A DNA stretch of 64,000 bases from Torreya grandis (taxonomy: Eukaryota; Streptophyta; Pinopsida; Cupressales; Taxaceae), in NCBI GenBank assembly GCA_037957365.1, contig JARHVA010000666.1:3064501-3128500 (forward strand), given 5' to 3'. Under the pieces are notes generated by a model, which was not told where the DNA came from, made no database searches, and saw only the letters and a list, made by a program, of their open reading frames with translations. Below, piece after piece: positions 36,401-48,690 of the stretch; the stretch's first letter is position 1; the number at the start of each line of letters is the position of its first letter. The position numbers and the translations under genes were made by a program.

Positions 36401-38976
36401 TCTCCATATGCTTATCCCTCAATTACCTCATCCATCACTCACCTCCCTATTAATGTAAATATAATATTCACCACTCATGCATGATGTAATCCTCTCCTCA
36501 GAGGTGCCTCTATCAACTAGATCTATCATGTGATGATTGTCAGATCATCTTGTATGACCACCCTCATTTATACTCAATCTCATTGATATCACCTCTAACT
36601 ATGGTGTGTCTAAGGTGGTCATTACTCCTCATACTATGGTGATTAATATGGTAACTATTGTACCCTTGAATCCACATTCATGCCCTCTCCTCTAACTATC
36701 AACTATCATGTTTTATCAGTCCATAGTCTCACATGTCATGGCCTGATCACTAGTCTCTCAACTGGTGATCCTTTTCTTCCTCTCCCCTTCAGCTCTCTAG
36801 CATGTCATGCTAAAAAATCAAGCACTACTAGAGGATTCATTGGGCGTTTGAGTCCAAACTAACCTGATAAGCATGCCACTAGATGTAGATCTACCCACTA
36901 GGTATAGTGGCCCATGATCTGTACTCAAGCCAACCTTGGCACCATAGTTACCCAACAAGGTCAAATAGTATCAATATGTGTGTATGGATACCACACAATC
37001 TAACTTCATGTGATCATCTAAAGTGTTGGCATTTGGGGCATGGTTTCCACCACCTAGTCATATCTCCATCTAATTACTTGAGGTAACCTATCATCGATCA
37101 CATAGGGTAACCCAATTGGTCAATACATTAGGAACCTCTCATATATTCATGTACTAAGAAAAACCACTAATCCCATGGTCTTCTACCCTCTAGACAACAT
37201 CCCATACATGTCATACATGAGTTGGATCCATATGATAGACCCAAAATCATATAGTACCCCTGATCTAAAATAGACTAACATAAGGCTATCACATATAGTT
37301 TAACCTTGTTGTTTGACTTATGACATAACACTCATGATGTCATAAGTCCAATCATGGTCTTCTAGATGTTCAAAATCTATGTGATACACACATTAAATAA
37401 ATTAACCTTTAAACCTAGGTATATCCTATCTGATCACATTACCCACCTAGCTAGTGTTCATTTCTCCTTCAAATCATCTGGTATCCCTATGATCACTGGT
37501 GTCCCTCCTATCAGTATTCTAAGTAATACATGGACATCCTCTAGTGTGATACCTACCTCTATGGTATCTCCATCCACCACCCATTAAAACATGTTGGTCA
37601 ACCATTTTCATGATCTAAATAACATGACAATGAGATCAACACTTAGTGGGATGCATAACATCTCCATGATACCTCTAAGATCCAATTTAACTAGTATCTC
37701 TTTATCCATATTTATCAAATACTCTATCAAATTTGGTAACCATGACACATTGAATAATTTCTAATATCTCTAGCCCCTCTGCAAAATATTAAACAAAAAA
37801 GGATGTATTAGATTTCCATGTCATTTATAATCAAAGTAAATTCTTAAAAATTTCACAAAATTTAGTAGGTTTGATTTAGTTTGTTTATTTTCTATTGAAT
37901 TAACCTATTAAAAACTAAATCGGCCCTATACTTTATCAGGGATACTAAATCGATCCTATCAAATTTATACTAGATTGGCCTCTGTAGTACTAAGTCAGCC
38001 ACCCTTGGTTTTCAGTACTAAGTTAGCCTCATTCTTAAAATATAGTACTATATTGGCCACTTAAAAAATAAATAAGTTAGCCCACTACTACACAATCAGC
38101 CCCCTTCCTTAGCTAACTAAATTTTCTTACTACTATACAGTTGACCTATTGGTTTTCTTTACCTTTACAGACTAAGTCAATTTGGTCAACTTTGTTCATC
38201 CATAGCGATGATTTTTTTACCAATTACCATAAATTACTTAAGCATTTATTGGTTTAACTCCTCCCTACTAAATACCTCATTTGACCCCTAGTGTCCTTAC
38301 AAATTTCCTATGGTTCATTCTAGTGCCTATATTTTGCCTACAGTTAATTTTCTATAATTCACTTAATTTCAAAATAAAAATATTTGAAATTTTGAAATTT
38401 TTAGTTACTTACCTATGTTGCACTCATTATGGCTTCTATGAATCCTCCCCATCTCAATTTTCATCTCCTCACCATCTTGGATCTATGGTATCTCACTAGG
38501 TCTATCAAAACTCTCTTTTCTTAAAATAATAAAAATACCAAATTAATTATTTTTCACCCTATTTATATGTACTATTCAAAATTATTTACCCTTCAAATAG
38601 TTGCCATCATATTTCTTATTTTGACCATATTTTTATCTCTAGTCACTCTTTTTCCAAACTATAAAATATTATGGAATATTGACATCATAGAGAATCGTTT
38701 AAACTATTATATGTCTAAGTTTCATAAATTTCAATTTTTTGATCTTTTTCACTAATCTCTACAGTTTTTCCTAGTGTTTTCTACATTATACACCTTCATA
38801 TTTATTATATATCTATAGTACTAAATTAAGTAAAGATATGTGTTTTTTAATTTTGTCCTTTCATTTATCTTATTTTCTCCTTACTATATTTTATTCAGCT
38901 TCAACATTGTGTGTCACTATGTTCTTTTCCCAAAGGATCATCCTATGTTGCACTTGTGTGACACGTGATGAACTTT
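33461..38976. other. 3' region of element III, no pol recognised
   Basis: 5.5 kb without a recognisable RT, RNase H or integrase on either strand. The plus strand is G-poor. Around 36300-37600 it is C/T/A-rich with some Ser/Pro/Ile-rich open frames (for example 37366-37587, 73 codons) that I do not recognise. At 37915-38190 there is a run of degenerate units related to ACTAAGTCGGCC. It may be heavily decayed pol, a 3' untranslated region, or an antisense ORF region as found in some Tat-group elements. Confidence 0.5.
37915..38190 (+). repeat. degenerate (TAC)TAAGTCGGCC repeat run
   Basis: About ten copies of words such as AAATCGGCC, AAATCGATCC, AGATTGGCC, AAGTCAGCC, AAGTTAGCC, ATATTGGCC and CAGTTGACC recur every 20-40 bp. 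They share the TCGGCC core of the palindrome in this element's own LTR (6340-6364). Confidence 0.6.
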
Positions 38977-38988
38977 AAGTGGGGAAAA
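38977..38988 (+). other. polypurine tract of element III
   Basis: AAGTGGGGAAAA ends exactly where the 3' LTR begins with TGTATACAC. Confidence 0.85.
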
Positions 38989-40178
38989 TGTATACACAAT
39001 ATTTTTAAACGTTATAAATTACTATTTATTTATATCATGCAGGAACCCATTGAGTCACAATCTATCTAAGTGCTTGCCTTAAGGGGTGCACCAGGAAAGG
39101 GGTGGGCAGACCATTGGTGCTTCACAAGATTATTGTCCCTTATTGACACTTTCTATCTACATAACCATATCCTAAAAACATTATCCTAAGTTTTGCCTCC
39201 TATTTTTCACCCTCCTCTAGTCATTTACCACCTTCATTATCCCTTCCCTAACCTAAAACCCTTTTTGATGGTTTGTGTTACATTGTCAGCCCCATTGACC
39301 TTGTATTCTAATTGATAAAACTTATTAGGGTCTAGGTCGGCCCCTAGCCAACCTAGTTCGTGACCTAATTTATTTTTTGTCAATAATGATACTAGGTCAA
39401 CTGGGTCAACCTTGTTGGCCTAAACTTTTGGAAAGGATTAGGGTTAGATCTTATTATATAAACACATCTATTTCATCATTTCTAAAAGAAGAAAAGAAGA
39501 AGAAGAGACATATATTATGCATCTACTTATCCACCTTTCTACTTTAGGATCATAGCTGAGGGTTTCATCCTTTCTTTGGAGATACAATTTTTTTATTGTG
39601 GAGAAGTCTTTTGGATGCATTGATAGGTTGTGTAGCTTAGATTTTATTTATTCTTGTCATACTTACATACCATAATAACCTCTTATGAATCACCTTGGCC
39701 AAGCGAGAGATTGAGGCTTGGTGGGTTCATCTTCAAAGGTAAGTATTCCTAGCTTTGGTCCTCCTTTGTAAAGTAGATAGATATGTATTTTTAATTCTCC
39801 TCCATGCATTATGATTCCATATACATTTACATGAGTATATATATCATATGCATGTTTAATTTTTATGTTTATTATGCCCACTTTGTGCCACAAGCTTTGG
39901 TGAGCACTAGATTATATTTTGTTTTACTTGTTATTAGTTTATTGAATATGAAAACATAAGACCTAGTTTGGGTTATTGCATAGTTTTGCTTGACTAGAGA
40001 CTTGGGAACCCTCCCTAGTGAATTTATTATGGTAATATTTTTGTTGGATAGGTCTAATATATCCATCTTGTTCATGACTCTAAATATCTAATGTATTCAC
40101 AATCAAAAGTGTAAGTAGGATTTATCTTCTTCCAGCTAGGATTGATTTATAGATTTGTTGTATTTCACATTGTATACA
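38989..40178 (+). repeat. 3' LTR of element III
   Basis: Begins TGTATACACAAT and ends TGTATACA. It pairs with 6000-7183 and is followed by CAATT. Confidence 0.9.
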
Positions 40179-40183
40179 CAATT
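40179..40183. repeat. right target-site duplication of element III (CAATT)
   Basis: Corresponds to CAACC at 5995-5999 with two C to T changes. Confidence 0.7.
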
Positions 40184-41600
40184 GTTTTACAAGGTCACTT
40201 CAATTTCCATGCCCTTTCATCCCTTGAAACCTCTCATGACTCAATGGCCAAGCTCCTATAAGTTATTTTCATATTTGATATTTGGTCATTTGACAACGTC
40301 TATACCCTCTTATCCTACTTGTTAAATCTTACTTAGTCTAAGAAAACCTATTTATTTTTTTAGTAAAGACTGGCTATAAGTGATTAAAATTTGCCTAAGT
40401 CACTAGACTTATTCAATATTTAAACCCAAGATTAGGTATTTTGGGTCAAAATAGTCATCCTCTGGTGTTAATTAGAGATTTTCTCCTACCTAAGCCCATG
40501 TTTCAAATTTTCATATCTCATAGACCTAATCAAGATTTTAAATCCTAAATACATCTAGGGAGGCCTTAGGTCAATTTTTTAGTTGTAATAGGGCCATGAA
40601 ACTATGATTACAATTAGGTTTAGTACCTTAGTGAATCCTTTTTTCATTAGAATCAATTCCCTAATTAGGTCATGAAAATGTATAGCATAGGGTGTAGTTG
40701 TATCTGAGGGTTGTATCCTCGAATAGGTCTAGGAAATCATGAAGGAGGGTGAGCATAGTTATGTTCAGGTATTTTCTATAATTAGGTTATGGGGTTTTTA
40801 GGGATGAGTCTTAGGGTCAATTGGGGTTAAAACCTAAAGTGGGTCTTGGCCCTTGGCTTAAACATCAATATAGTTTTAATCAAGGCCCAAGCCCCGACAA
40901 GGTCATCAAGACTTGGGGCCCCATCCTTTCTTTGTTAACCAGGATAAAAACCATGATCAACATAGAGATCCTATGGGCTATAATCACATGACATAACTGA
41001 GGGTACCTATCCTAATTAGGTCTTGGGGGCCCCTCAAACCAAAATTTTAACCAACTAGTGTCATTTAGGGATGAATACTCTAATTAAGTCTTCAGAGCCT
41101 ACCAACCTACACTTCAAGAAATATTGATTAGACCTTAAAATGTGAAAAAGAAAAAAGTGAAATTTAAAAACGTATTTAATGCTCCAAAAATCTTAATTAG
41201 GTCTACTAGTCATGTTTTTTATCGTGTTCTATTTTTTGATAATGTTTACATGTGTTGTTATTTTTTCAAAATGTTTGTGTATTTAGAAATATGACTCCAT
41301 CTTGAACGCAATGGTGGTCTCAGTTTCACCCAACTATGCCTAATTGAAATCATGCTCATGTTTTTGTCTATTATTTTATTATTCATAATTTTAATTGATT
41401 ATTTTAATTTCATTTTTGGTTTGTGTTTTTGTGTACTATCTAGAGGAGAAAGAAGCAGAGGTAGCTGGAGCATTAATGAAGGTAGTTGGCATATTTTGGA
41501 TGTAAAATCCTCCATTCAAAAGCTACATCTCTACATATTATCTCATTTTTATTGAGTGAAGGTTGGATTTTTTATCCCATTAAGATATTTGGGCCAATCA
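40184..41600. other. non-coding DNA to the right of the nest
   Basis: This should be the other side of the site entered by element III, so it may hold the 5' part of minus-strand element IV. Minus-strand frames near 40184-40330 are weak. Words like AATTAGGTC and GACCTAATTAGG recur through 40380-41210, and 40800-41000 is locally richer in G and C. No gene is recognised. Confidence 0.4.
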
Positions 41601-42773
41601 CACTTTCTTTTTTATGTAATTTTCATCTTTAGTAGTGTAATTTCTCCCTCAATCTCCATCCTTGCCATTATATTGGTGAAATTTCAAGGGATAAATTATA
41701 ATGGACTCTAAATGTGATTGTTAAAATGATATATTTTAATTAATTAAAGACTTAGGATTATTTTATTTTAATTTATGCATGTATATGATGATTGTGGAAG
41801 TTATCTCTTTGTCTACTCTTCCTAGAAGCTTGCATTAGTATTGCATTCGATTTTGCATACATTGATTAGATTAGAGACTGATTAATGGAGTTTGTATGAT
41901 CATGACATTGAGTTTACATTCATCATTATAGCATTTCTTTCCCCTTTTCCCTTCTTTTGTTATTTTTGTCAAGTTTATAGATCTAGGGTTTGAATGCAAT
42001 CTATTTACATGCTTATCTTGACTACAAGTTATTTTATATATTGTTATTATTACATTGTTTAAGTTTAAACACAATGGAACTAACATTTAAATAAGTCATG
42101 AACTCATATTTAAACAAAACCCTGAATGTTGATTTTACCTCATGGGCAACCTCTAACGAAGGCATGTTTATCTATTTTCAACACATACATAAAACATGTT
42201 TAAACTAAACAATAAATTAGCATTACCCAATAATTTTTTCAATCACTCAATACCATTAATACTAAGTTCAAAGTATTTACACCAGTAGGTCCCTCAATCA
42301 AAATATTTCATAGCATACAACTGAGTAAAGATCAGTGCATCATATGACCAAATAAATAAAGACCTTGGTGAGACCCACCTCACATGTCTCCTTTTAGGAG
42401 AGGTTGGATGAGCTTCACCTCTATGAGATCCTAATATTGGTCAGCCCTGAAAAATGATAGGTCAATAATTTTGGAGTTAGAAGGAGGGCCACCAAAATAA
42501 TTAAAATTAAAATTTTACCTAAAATTTAAATTTGAACACTTAAGAGCATTTCCAAAGCTTAGATATTTTGAAAGTTAAATTTGAAATAATATGAATACCC
42601 ACTAGATCAAATTCCATTTGGGTTGACTTTGAGTTACTTAAACTTACTAAACATCAAAAACCAAGAGAAAACAAAATAAAACTAAAAAATAGACAAATCC
42701 ACTTAGCTAGTAGCTCACTATAACTATAGTTTTCTTCATCAATCCATTTATTTCCCATCAAAACCCACTAATA
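41601..42773. other. AT-rich DNA, no gene recognised
   Basis: No coding signal. It should contain the 5' LTR and leader of the gag fragment that follows (element V), but no repeat partner exists in the window, so no edges can be set. Confidence 0.45.
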
Positions 42774-43690
42774 GTGGCTAATCCTGCTTGGTATGGTGGA
42801 GGTGGATGCCCTTTAAACTTTTTAGGGCCCGTCCATGACTTACCAAAGAATCCTAGCAAGTTCTTCCTACACTACATAACTAATGGGATTCAAACCATTG
42901 AAGAATGTATTCATACATTTAAAGATGCATTTCTATGAAATCAAGTTCAACATGATTATGTGGCCTACCACCAATTTTATTACACCTTGGGAGAGGTTAC
43001 CAAATAGATCTATCACCTCTTGGGTTGATCTAGAAATAATATTTGTTAATCACTTTAGGCTACTCATTGATTCGTCTATCCTATACCATCACTTTATAGC
43101 TTCCTATAGGGAACTAAATGAGCCTAAGAATGTCTTCAATCATTTTTTCACAATTTATAACATAGGTTGAATGACCCATACATGTAGGTGGAATTGGTTG
43201 CCATACAGACTTACCTGAGAGATTTGTACTCAATGATATCTATGTTCTTTAGGAGAACTTTAATAGCACTCACATCTTTGTCTTTGGCCTATAATGAAGT
43301 ATTCAACATGGAATAATATATTATTCTAAAAGGTTATGTATTTGTCCCTTTGCCTTAATTATGGCATCCTAGTGCTTACAACCAAATCCCAATGATTAAC
43401 TAGGCTATTCAATATAACACTCCATTGATGAACCCAATCCTAGGGGCAATGTATTCAAGTCCAAATCCACTTTGAAATCTAATTAAATTAAAATACATAC
43501 TAAAAAATCAACCTTATATAACACCAAATCACATTTATATGTACGAAAATAATCAACAACTAGTTCCTATCACATACAATGACATTGTTGCCATGCCTAG
43601 CACTAGTGGTTATGTTGTTGTTATTAAAAATAAATAGGATTTCCCATCATTTCTAAATAATTAGATGGGTATTAATAACATTCATAATTA
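42774..43690 (+). pseudogene. gag fragment of gypsy element V
   Basis: The reading begins near ANPAWYGGGGCPLNF, with the likely Met changed to Val. PSKFFLHYITNGIQTIEECI then leads into the capsid-type pattern. A frame change occurs near 42990. Frame 1 then continues LPNRSITSWVDLEIIFVNHF, then HHFIASYRELNEPKNVFNHF, matching the W-x2-LP-x-S-I-x-S-W-x2-L-x3-F pattern of plant gypsy gag. Decayed coding character continues to about 43690, where element VI begins. The rest of V is not in the window, presumably displaced by VI and VII. Confidence 0.7.
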
Positions 43691-43701
43691 ATCACATCCT
43701 A

Positions 43702-44028
43702 TGTAATGTACTTATATAGGGGTATATATTGTATATGGTGGGTAGAATAGTAGTAGAATGAATAGTAGTGAATAGTAATGAATAGAAATAATAATCCCAA
43801 ATGCATAGAATAGAAGAGTGGGATAGATTAGACTAGTATAAATAAGATGGCATAACCCATTGTAATGGATCCAAACAAATATCAATCAAGATTTGAATAC
43901 TCTAATAAGGAGGTATCCCCCTAAAGTGGTAAGTGATTAAGAGTGATTCCTTTTGTAAAAGGAATATAATATTAATATAGTCATTATTTTTAGTCATTTT
44001 GTGTATTAGTTAATATAAGTTCTTATCA
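43702..44028 (+). repeat. 5' LTR of element VI (left edge uncertain)
   Basis: The right edge is set by CTTATCA at 44022-44028, followed by the primer site. The left edge is a guess at TGTAATGTAC, after gag V stops being legible. It contains a GAATAGTAGT-type microsatellite (43743-43790) and a TATA-like AGTATAAATAAG near 43835. Confidence 0.55.
43743..43790 (+). repeat. GAATAGTAGT short tandem repeat
   Basis: Four to five degenerate units of GAATAGTA(G/A)T lie inside the putative U3 of element VI. Confidence 0.75.
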
Positions 44029-44030
44029 TT

Positions 44031-44042
44031 TGGTATCAAAGA
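44031..44042 (+). other. primer binding site of element VI (initiator tRNA-Met)
   Basis: TGGTATCAAAGA begins three bases after the LTR end. It is one or two transitions or decay changes from the canonical site. Confidence 0.75.
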
Positions 44043-44117
44043 TATTTTTAGGGCTATTTTTTTATATATTTTTATTAAGATTTTATGCAATTAGGAGTGG
44101 TCAATACCCCACCATAA

Positions 44118-44960
44118 ATGAGAAATCAACATAAGGATAGCATGAACCCAGAAGTAACAAACTTATAATAAATGGTTCAACTAACAAATGACTTGGTCAA
44201 TTTTCATAGACAAGCACCTCAAATCACTATCCAAAATGAAAATAACCCCACACAAAATAAACATTTTAATTTTTGTATAACCAATAGGTAGTGGAACACA
44301 AGGCCAAATAATGGAGGTATGCCTAGTCTACTTGGCAATATGAATCAAAGTGATAATAACAATGCATCAAACTCAATGGACCTATCTGATTTAGCCTTAA
44401 CCATATGGTTTAGGATTCATAACACAGTTGATCACATTGTTTGATTGCACTGAGTTCATCCTAGCCTCAAAAAAATTTTAGAAGGTGATGGATAACCTTG
44501 AGATAATACCTAAAACTGATAACAACTTCAATCAAGGTGGAGGAAAACCTAGTACATCTATATTTTTGGATACTTATGAGTTCCCATTCAAGATATATAA
44601 TGAGCTTGAAGATAACTTAGATGATGTCCATGCATTCAAATAGTTTCAAAGGGTAAAAAATACTAGTTGAGGAGTAAGTTCCAAAATATATTAAATACGT
44701 CTACTCCTTCGAACAACACTCAAGTTTTACCTAATGAGAACTTGAGCAACAACCCATTTTTGTTTAAGTAACCTATAATTCCTTATAGATCTAATAGCAA
44801 CACTATACCCCTATAAAATGACAAACTAGTGGAACAAACCAAACTTGGATACAACATTGTAGAAGACCTGAAGAAAACTAAGGACAATATAACAATGTTT
44901 GATTTTCTGTAAATTTATAAATAGAAAGACATGTTATTGAAATAATTATCTTCTCCTAAA
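44118..44960 (+). pseudogene. reduced gag of element VI
   Basis: The start is near a Met at about 44118 (MRNQHKDSMNPEV), with an Asn/Gln-rich N-terminus. The conserved pre-protease motif NIVEDLKKTKDNITMFDFL lies at about 44840-44910, typical of plant gypsy polyproteins. Only about 0.8 kb separates the start from the protease, and no capsid core or knuckle is legible. Gag is therefore internally deleted or unreadable. Confidence 0.5.
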
Positions 44961-45039
44961 GGGAAGGAAGTTGATAGGATACATGACACTCACTTTATAA
45001 TTTACAAATAAAAAATGAAACCCCTCCTTTCCTCCTAAC

Positions 45040-45310
45040 AATTTATATTTTTGGTAAAAACTTACATAATTATTTGGTGGATTTAAGTCCTTCTATCAAT
45101 GTGATGACTTATGTAATTTTCCAACACTTGGGTTTGACTCATAAAAATTCAAATATAAAGGTTGTTCTATTAGACAAGTTAGAGGTTAAGGTTATTGGTG
45201 AGTTGAACCACATCTATATGTAGTTTGCCTTATTTATATTTGGGTAGTGGATATACCTAATACTTATGATATGCTTCTAAATAGATATTAGTTCTAGAAC
45301 ACTAAATTGA
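45040..45310 (+). pseudogene. retropepsin-like protease of element VI (decayed)
   Basis: NLHNYLVDLSPSINVMTYVI is the active-site block with D-L-S-P in place of D-[ST]-G-[AS]. It is followed by FQHLGL, then VVLLDKLEVKVIGELNHIYM and, after a frameshift, WVVDIPNTYDMLLNRY. That is the usual end of this protease type, with the final Trp-Ser lost. Confidence 0.75.
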
Positions 45311-46639
45311 TACATGGAAACTAAATTTTCTCATGTGTCTCCCATGATGTGGAATACCCAATTAGATTATAATTGATCATGAGCCTAAAATGACTCACAT
45401 GATCATAGAGTATAATAAAACAAATGAAACATTGTTCAAAGATTCTAAACTTGGGGTCTACACACTTGAGAAAGAGGAAAAATATTATAATAATTTCTAA
45501 ATTAACATGTCCATGCAAGAAAAATCAAAATTTGAGGAGTTAGATTAACTCGATGAAGATGATTTCCTCTATGCACCAGAGATAGCTTCATTCCCTATTG
45601 CTAACATAACATACAAGAGTGTGAATAATGTTAATCCAAGTTTAATCCAAGGTTACCAACATCTTGTCAACACTTAGAATATTTGAGTTATAATTTATCA
45701 AGCTCAAATGGAGTTGTCCAAGTGAAAACAAGGAGTTTTTAATCTCCTGTAGTGAGAAAATAACCATTTTGGACATCCCTATACCTACTTCTGCCACTGA
45801 AGACTTAACCAAAATGTCATATCAGTTGAGAAACAAAGCATTTACCCATTATGAAGTTATAATACTAATGAAGAGGTTAATGTTACAATAATACCTACTA
45901 ATTAGAATCTTACATACACATCTAAAAATCACTTGTGGATTATGATGTTTGATAGCTCTAAGTCTAAGAGTGGGTGTGGTTCTGGTGTAGATTTCATCAA
46001 CCCACAAGAGAAGTCATACTTAGTTGCATTTTACCTATAATTTTATTTCATGAATAATGTATTTGAATAAGAGGCACTAGTTCATGGTCTCTAATTTGAT
46101 CTAAGGAAGAAAATCAAGAATCTCAAGGTACTTGGCAACTCAGAACTAGTGGTCAAATAGGTAAGAAGTCAGTATGCTTGTAATGATAAGTATTTATCTA
46201 GATATTACAACTAGGTGTGTAACTTAATAGAATATTTTGATAGATTCAACATTCAGACATTACCTCATCTAATAAATTACACAACGAATACATTGGCAAT
46301 AGTTGTTAGTACTCTAGAATTAATTTTTGATTCCAAGTTGAGGTTATTCTTAGTGGATTATCAATAACTTCTAGGTATTTAATGTTGATTATCATATCAT
46401 CAACTTCATCACCAACACGGATGTGTTTTAAATTTAGATTATAGATGAAGACAACAAAGAAGATTTTTAACTAGATGAGGAAGGTGTTATCACTTTAAAA
46501 ACCAATAGTATACTAAATGGCATGGTCTCACTAGAATGGTTGTTTGACATGGACTATCAAAGTGAAAAATAAAAATTATCCCCTAATAAAGGTATGACAC
46601 ACTAAAATTGTAATAAAAAAAATGCCAATGAATCTAAAA
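45311..46639 (+). pseudogene. protease-RT linker of element VI
   Basis: Decayed coding character with many stops. No domain is recognised. Acidic and aromatic patches such as LDEDDFLYAPEI near 45548-45590 are consistent with the variable linker before RT. Confidence 0.35.
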
Positions 46640-47540
46640 GTGTACTATGCAAAAAATATATGGAAAAAGAAAAACAAGAATTTATTCAAGCCTTAAAAGA
46701 ATTCAAGGATGTTATAGCATAGAGTTATGAGGAATTAAAAGTTTTCAACAATTCCATCATCATGCACACTATCCTTATTTATCTAAGATTCAAACCATTA
46801 TGTCAAAGATAAATACTATTGAATCCATTGTTAAAGCCATTGATATTCAAATAAGTGTAAAAATTACTCTCAACAAGGATCATCATTCCTGTTAGGAACT
46901 CCACATGGGTGGCTAATCTAGTGCCAGTTTGAAATAAGAATGGAGAGATAATGATTTTTGTGGAATTCTACAACTTGAAAAAATCCTTAAAAAAGATAAC
47001 TAACATCTTCACTAGATGAAGTTCTATAGATAGTGAATGAATCTCAAATGATTTCATTTCCTAATGGGTACTCAAGCTAAAATTAGGTAATGGTAAACTA
47101 TGAGGATAGAATCAAAATAATATTTACCATAAAGTGGGGTAGATTTGCATACAAAAGGATGTCATTTAACCTAATTAATATAGGTGATACCTTCCAATGT
47201 GCCATGGATATTGCATTTAAATATCTCATCAAAAAATACATAGTCATAAACATGGATGACCTAATTATCTTTTCCAAGAATATAGAAGACCATGTGAAGG
47301 ACTTGAGAGTAGTATCGTAGAGATGTAAAGACCATGGAATCTCCCTAAATCCAAAAAAGTGTATATTTAGGGTCATAGAGGATAAATTATTGGGCCACGT
47401 CATCTCTAAAGAAGGTATATCCATAGACCTATAAAAAGCAATTCTAAAAATTCCATTACCTAAAAGTAGAAAGGAGATGAAGTCATTCTTCAACAAAATA
47501 AATTTTGTAAATAATTTCATCTTGGGTTTTATATAGATAG
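46640..47540 (+). pseudogene. reverse transcriptase of element VI (decayed)
   Basis: The palm lead-in reads FKPLCQR and IRVPNSTWVANLVPV-like frames around 46790-46930. The best-preserved part is 47090-47320, open for 76 codons: IIFTIKWGRFAYKRMSFNLI, GDTFQCAMDIAFKYLI and the catalytic block VINMDDLIIFSK. The usual YxDD tyrosine is replaced (NMDD). After a stop come HGISLNPKKCIFRVIEDKLL, then GHVISKEGISIDL, PLPKSRKEMKSFFNKINFVN. This is an unmistakable gypsy thumb and connection. Confidence 0.85.
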
Positions 47541-48020
47541 TCTAATTTCTAAAAAACATGTTAAAAAGGATGCAAATATTGAATGGATGACTTAATCACA
47601 AGTAGATTTTACTCAAATCAAGACATTGATTATAAATGCCCTAGTATTTATCAATCCTGAATATATGCAAGCCTTATACATCTATTTGTTCACTTTATAA
47701 CTCTAGCATCATTATCTCATTCATGAATTTTTTGCTATGAAATGTTGAAAAAAGGTATTCAACTATTGACAAACATGCTTTGTCTTAATCAAAGTAGTCC
47801 AAAAGTTTAGACATTACATTCTCCACAATAAGGTATTTACAGTTGTGCTTGAACTAGTAGTGAAATCTATGTCAATACAAAATGAGTTAGGTGAACAAAG
47901 AGGTAAGTGGATGACTATTCTCCAAGAGTTTGACCCAAAAATCCAACCAATGAAAATTGTAAGAGATCAATTACTCAGTAAATCCATGGTTGAAATGGAC
48001 ACATGGATTATTTTCTAATA
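47541..48020 (+). pseudogene. RNase H of element VI (decayed)
   Basis: The first catalytic block is unreadable. The later part is clear: VVQKFRHYILHNKVFTVVLE, then LGEQRGKWMTILQEFDPKIQ. This matches the end of gypsy RNase H and the tether to integrase. Confidence 0.65.
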
Positions 48021-48269
48021 ATACATGGTGCAAGATATCATAAATGATGACTAGTACCAAGATGTAGTTTATTAAGTGTTTAACAATGAGTACCTAAGTA
48101 ATTTAAATTTCAATTTAAGAAGAGTCTTATGCATAAAATGTAAAAAATTCATGATCAAATTAGGTATATTTATAGAAAGAGCCATGAAGGCATATATCTA
48201 AGATGCCTAAACAAATAAGTGGTTGGAGTACTTAGTTATTTTTATGGGATATATGGAACTGGTCATTAT

Positions 48270-48690
48270 TAAGGAAGTGTTATAGACCATCAAATAGTTA
48301 GGGCACATTATTATTGGCTTCATGTTTTTAAAGATACGCATGATCATGTTTGGAGTTATCATACCTACTAAGTTGTCATAAATAAAGAATGTACCCCTAT
48401 CATGCCATTGTAGCTGGTTATCAAGGTCCAACCATTTGTAAAAAAAGGATTAGACTTTATTAGATTTATCAATGTTAATTCCTCCATAGGACATAATTTC
48501 ATTCATGCGATAACTGATTATTTTACCTATTGAACTAAAACTCAAGCATTAAAAAATTACATAATCAACATAGTAATCAACTTCTTAGAAGAGCTTATCA
48601 TCACCAGGTTTGGTATGCTTTCCACTATGGTATGTGTAGAGAGGATTACAAAGCAAGTTAGTAAAAAATTAGTCCATAAATCATGATGAA
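48270..48690 (+). pseudogene. integrase of element VI, truncated
   Basis: The zinc-region tail YYWLHVFKDTHDHVWSY is at about 48310. The core begins KKGLDFIRFINVNSSIGHNF with the first Asp, then ITDYFTY and ALKNYIINIVINFLEELIIT. The second Asp region is decayed (RFGMLSTMVCVERITKQVSK). Reading stops near 48690. No Glu motif or C-terminal part follows, which fits interruption by the LTR of element VII. Confidence 0.75.

Larger units (their letters stand above)
6000..40178 (+). mobile_element. outer LTR retrotransposon, element III (gypsy, gag-pro only)
   Basis: Two about 1.19-kb direct repeats bound the element. They are followed and preceded, respectively, by a primer site and a polypurine tract, and flanked by a decayed 5-bp duplication. 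The element spans 34.2 kb, but 19.7 kb of that is nested element II, so its own length is about 14.45 kb. Gag and protease are legible on the plus strand. No reverse transcriptase, RNase H or integrase was found in the 5.7 kb after the nested insertion. The element is either non-autonomous or decayed beyond recognition there. LTR divergence is the highest of the three nested elements by eye, which fits its outermost position. Confidence 0.9.
43702..48690 (+). mobile_element. gypsy retrotransposon, element VI, 3' end missing
   Basis: A short 5' LTR and an initiator-Met primer site are followed by decayed gag, protease, RT, RNase H and integrase on the plus strand. It is inserted in the gag of element V and is itself cut within integrase by element VII. 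No 3' LTR is in the window. The left edge is uncertain because no partner LTR is available. Confidence 0.7.

Noticed and set aside
43702..44028. Solo LTR inside one continuous element (gag V joined to pol VI)
   Set aside because: A tRNA-Met primer site follows the LTR directly and a new gag-like start lies about 75 bp further on, so a separate element is more likely, though not proven.
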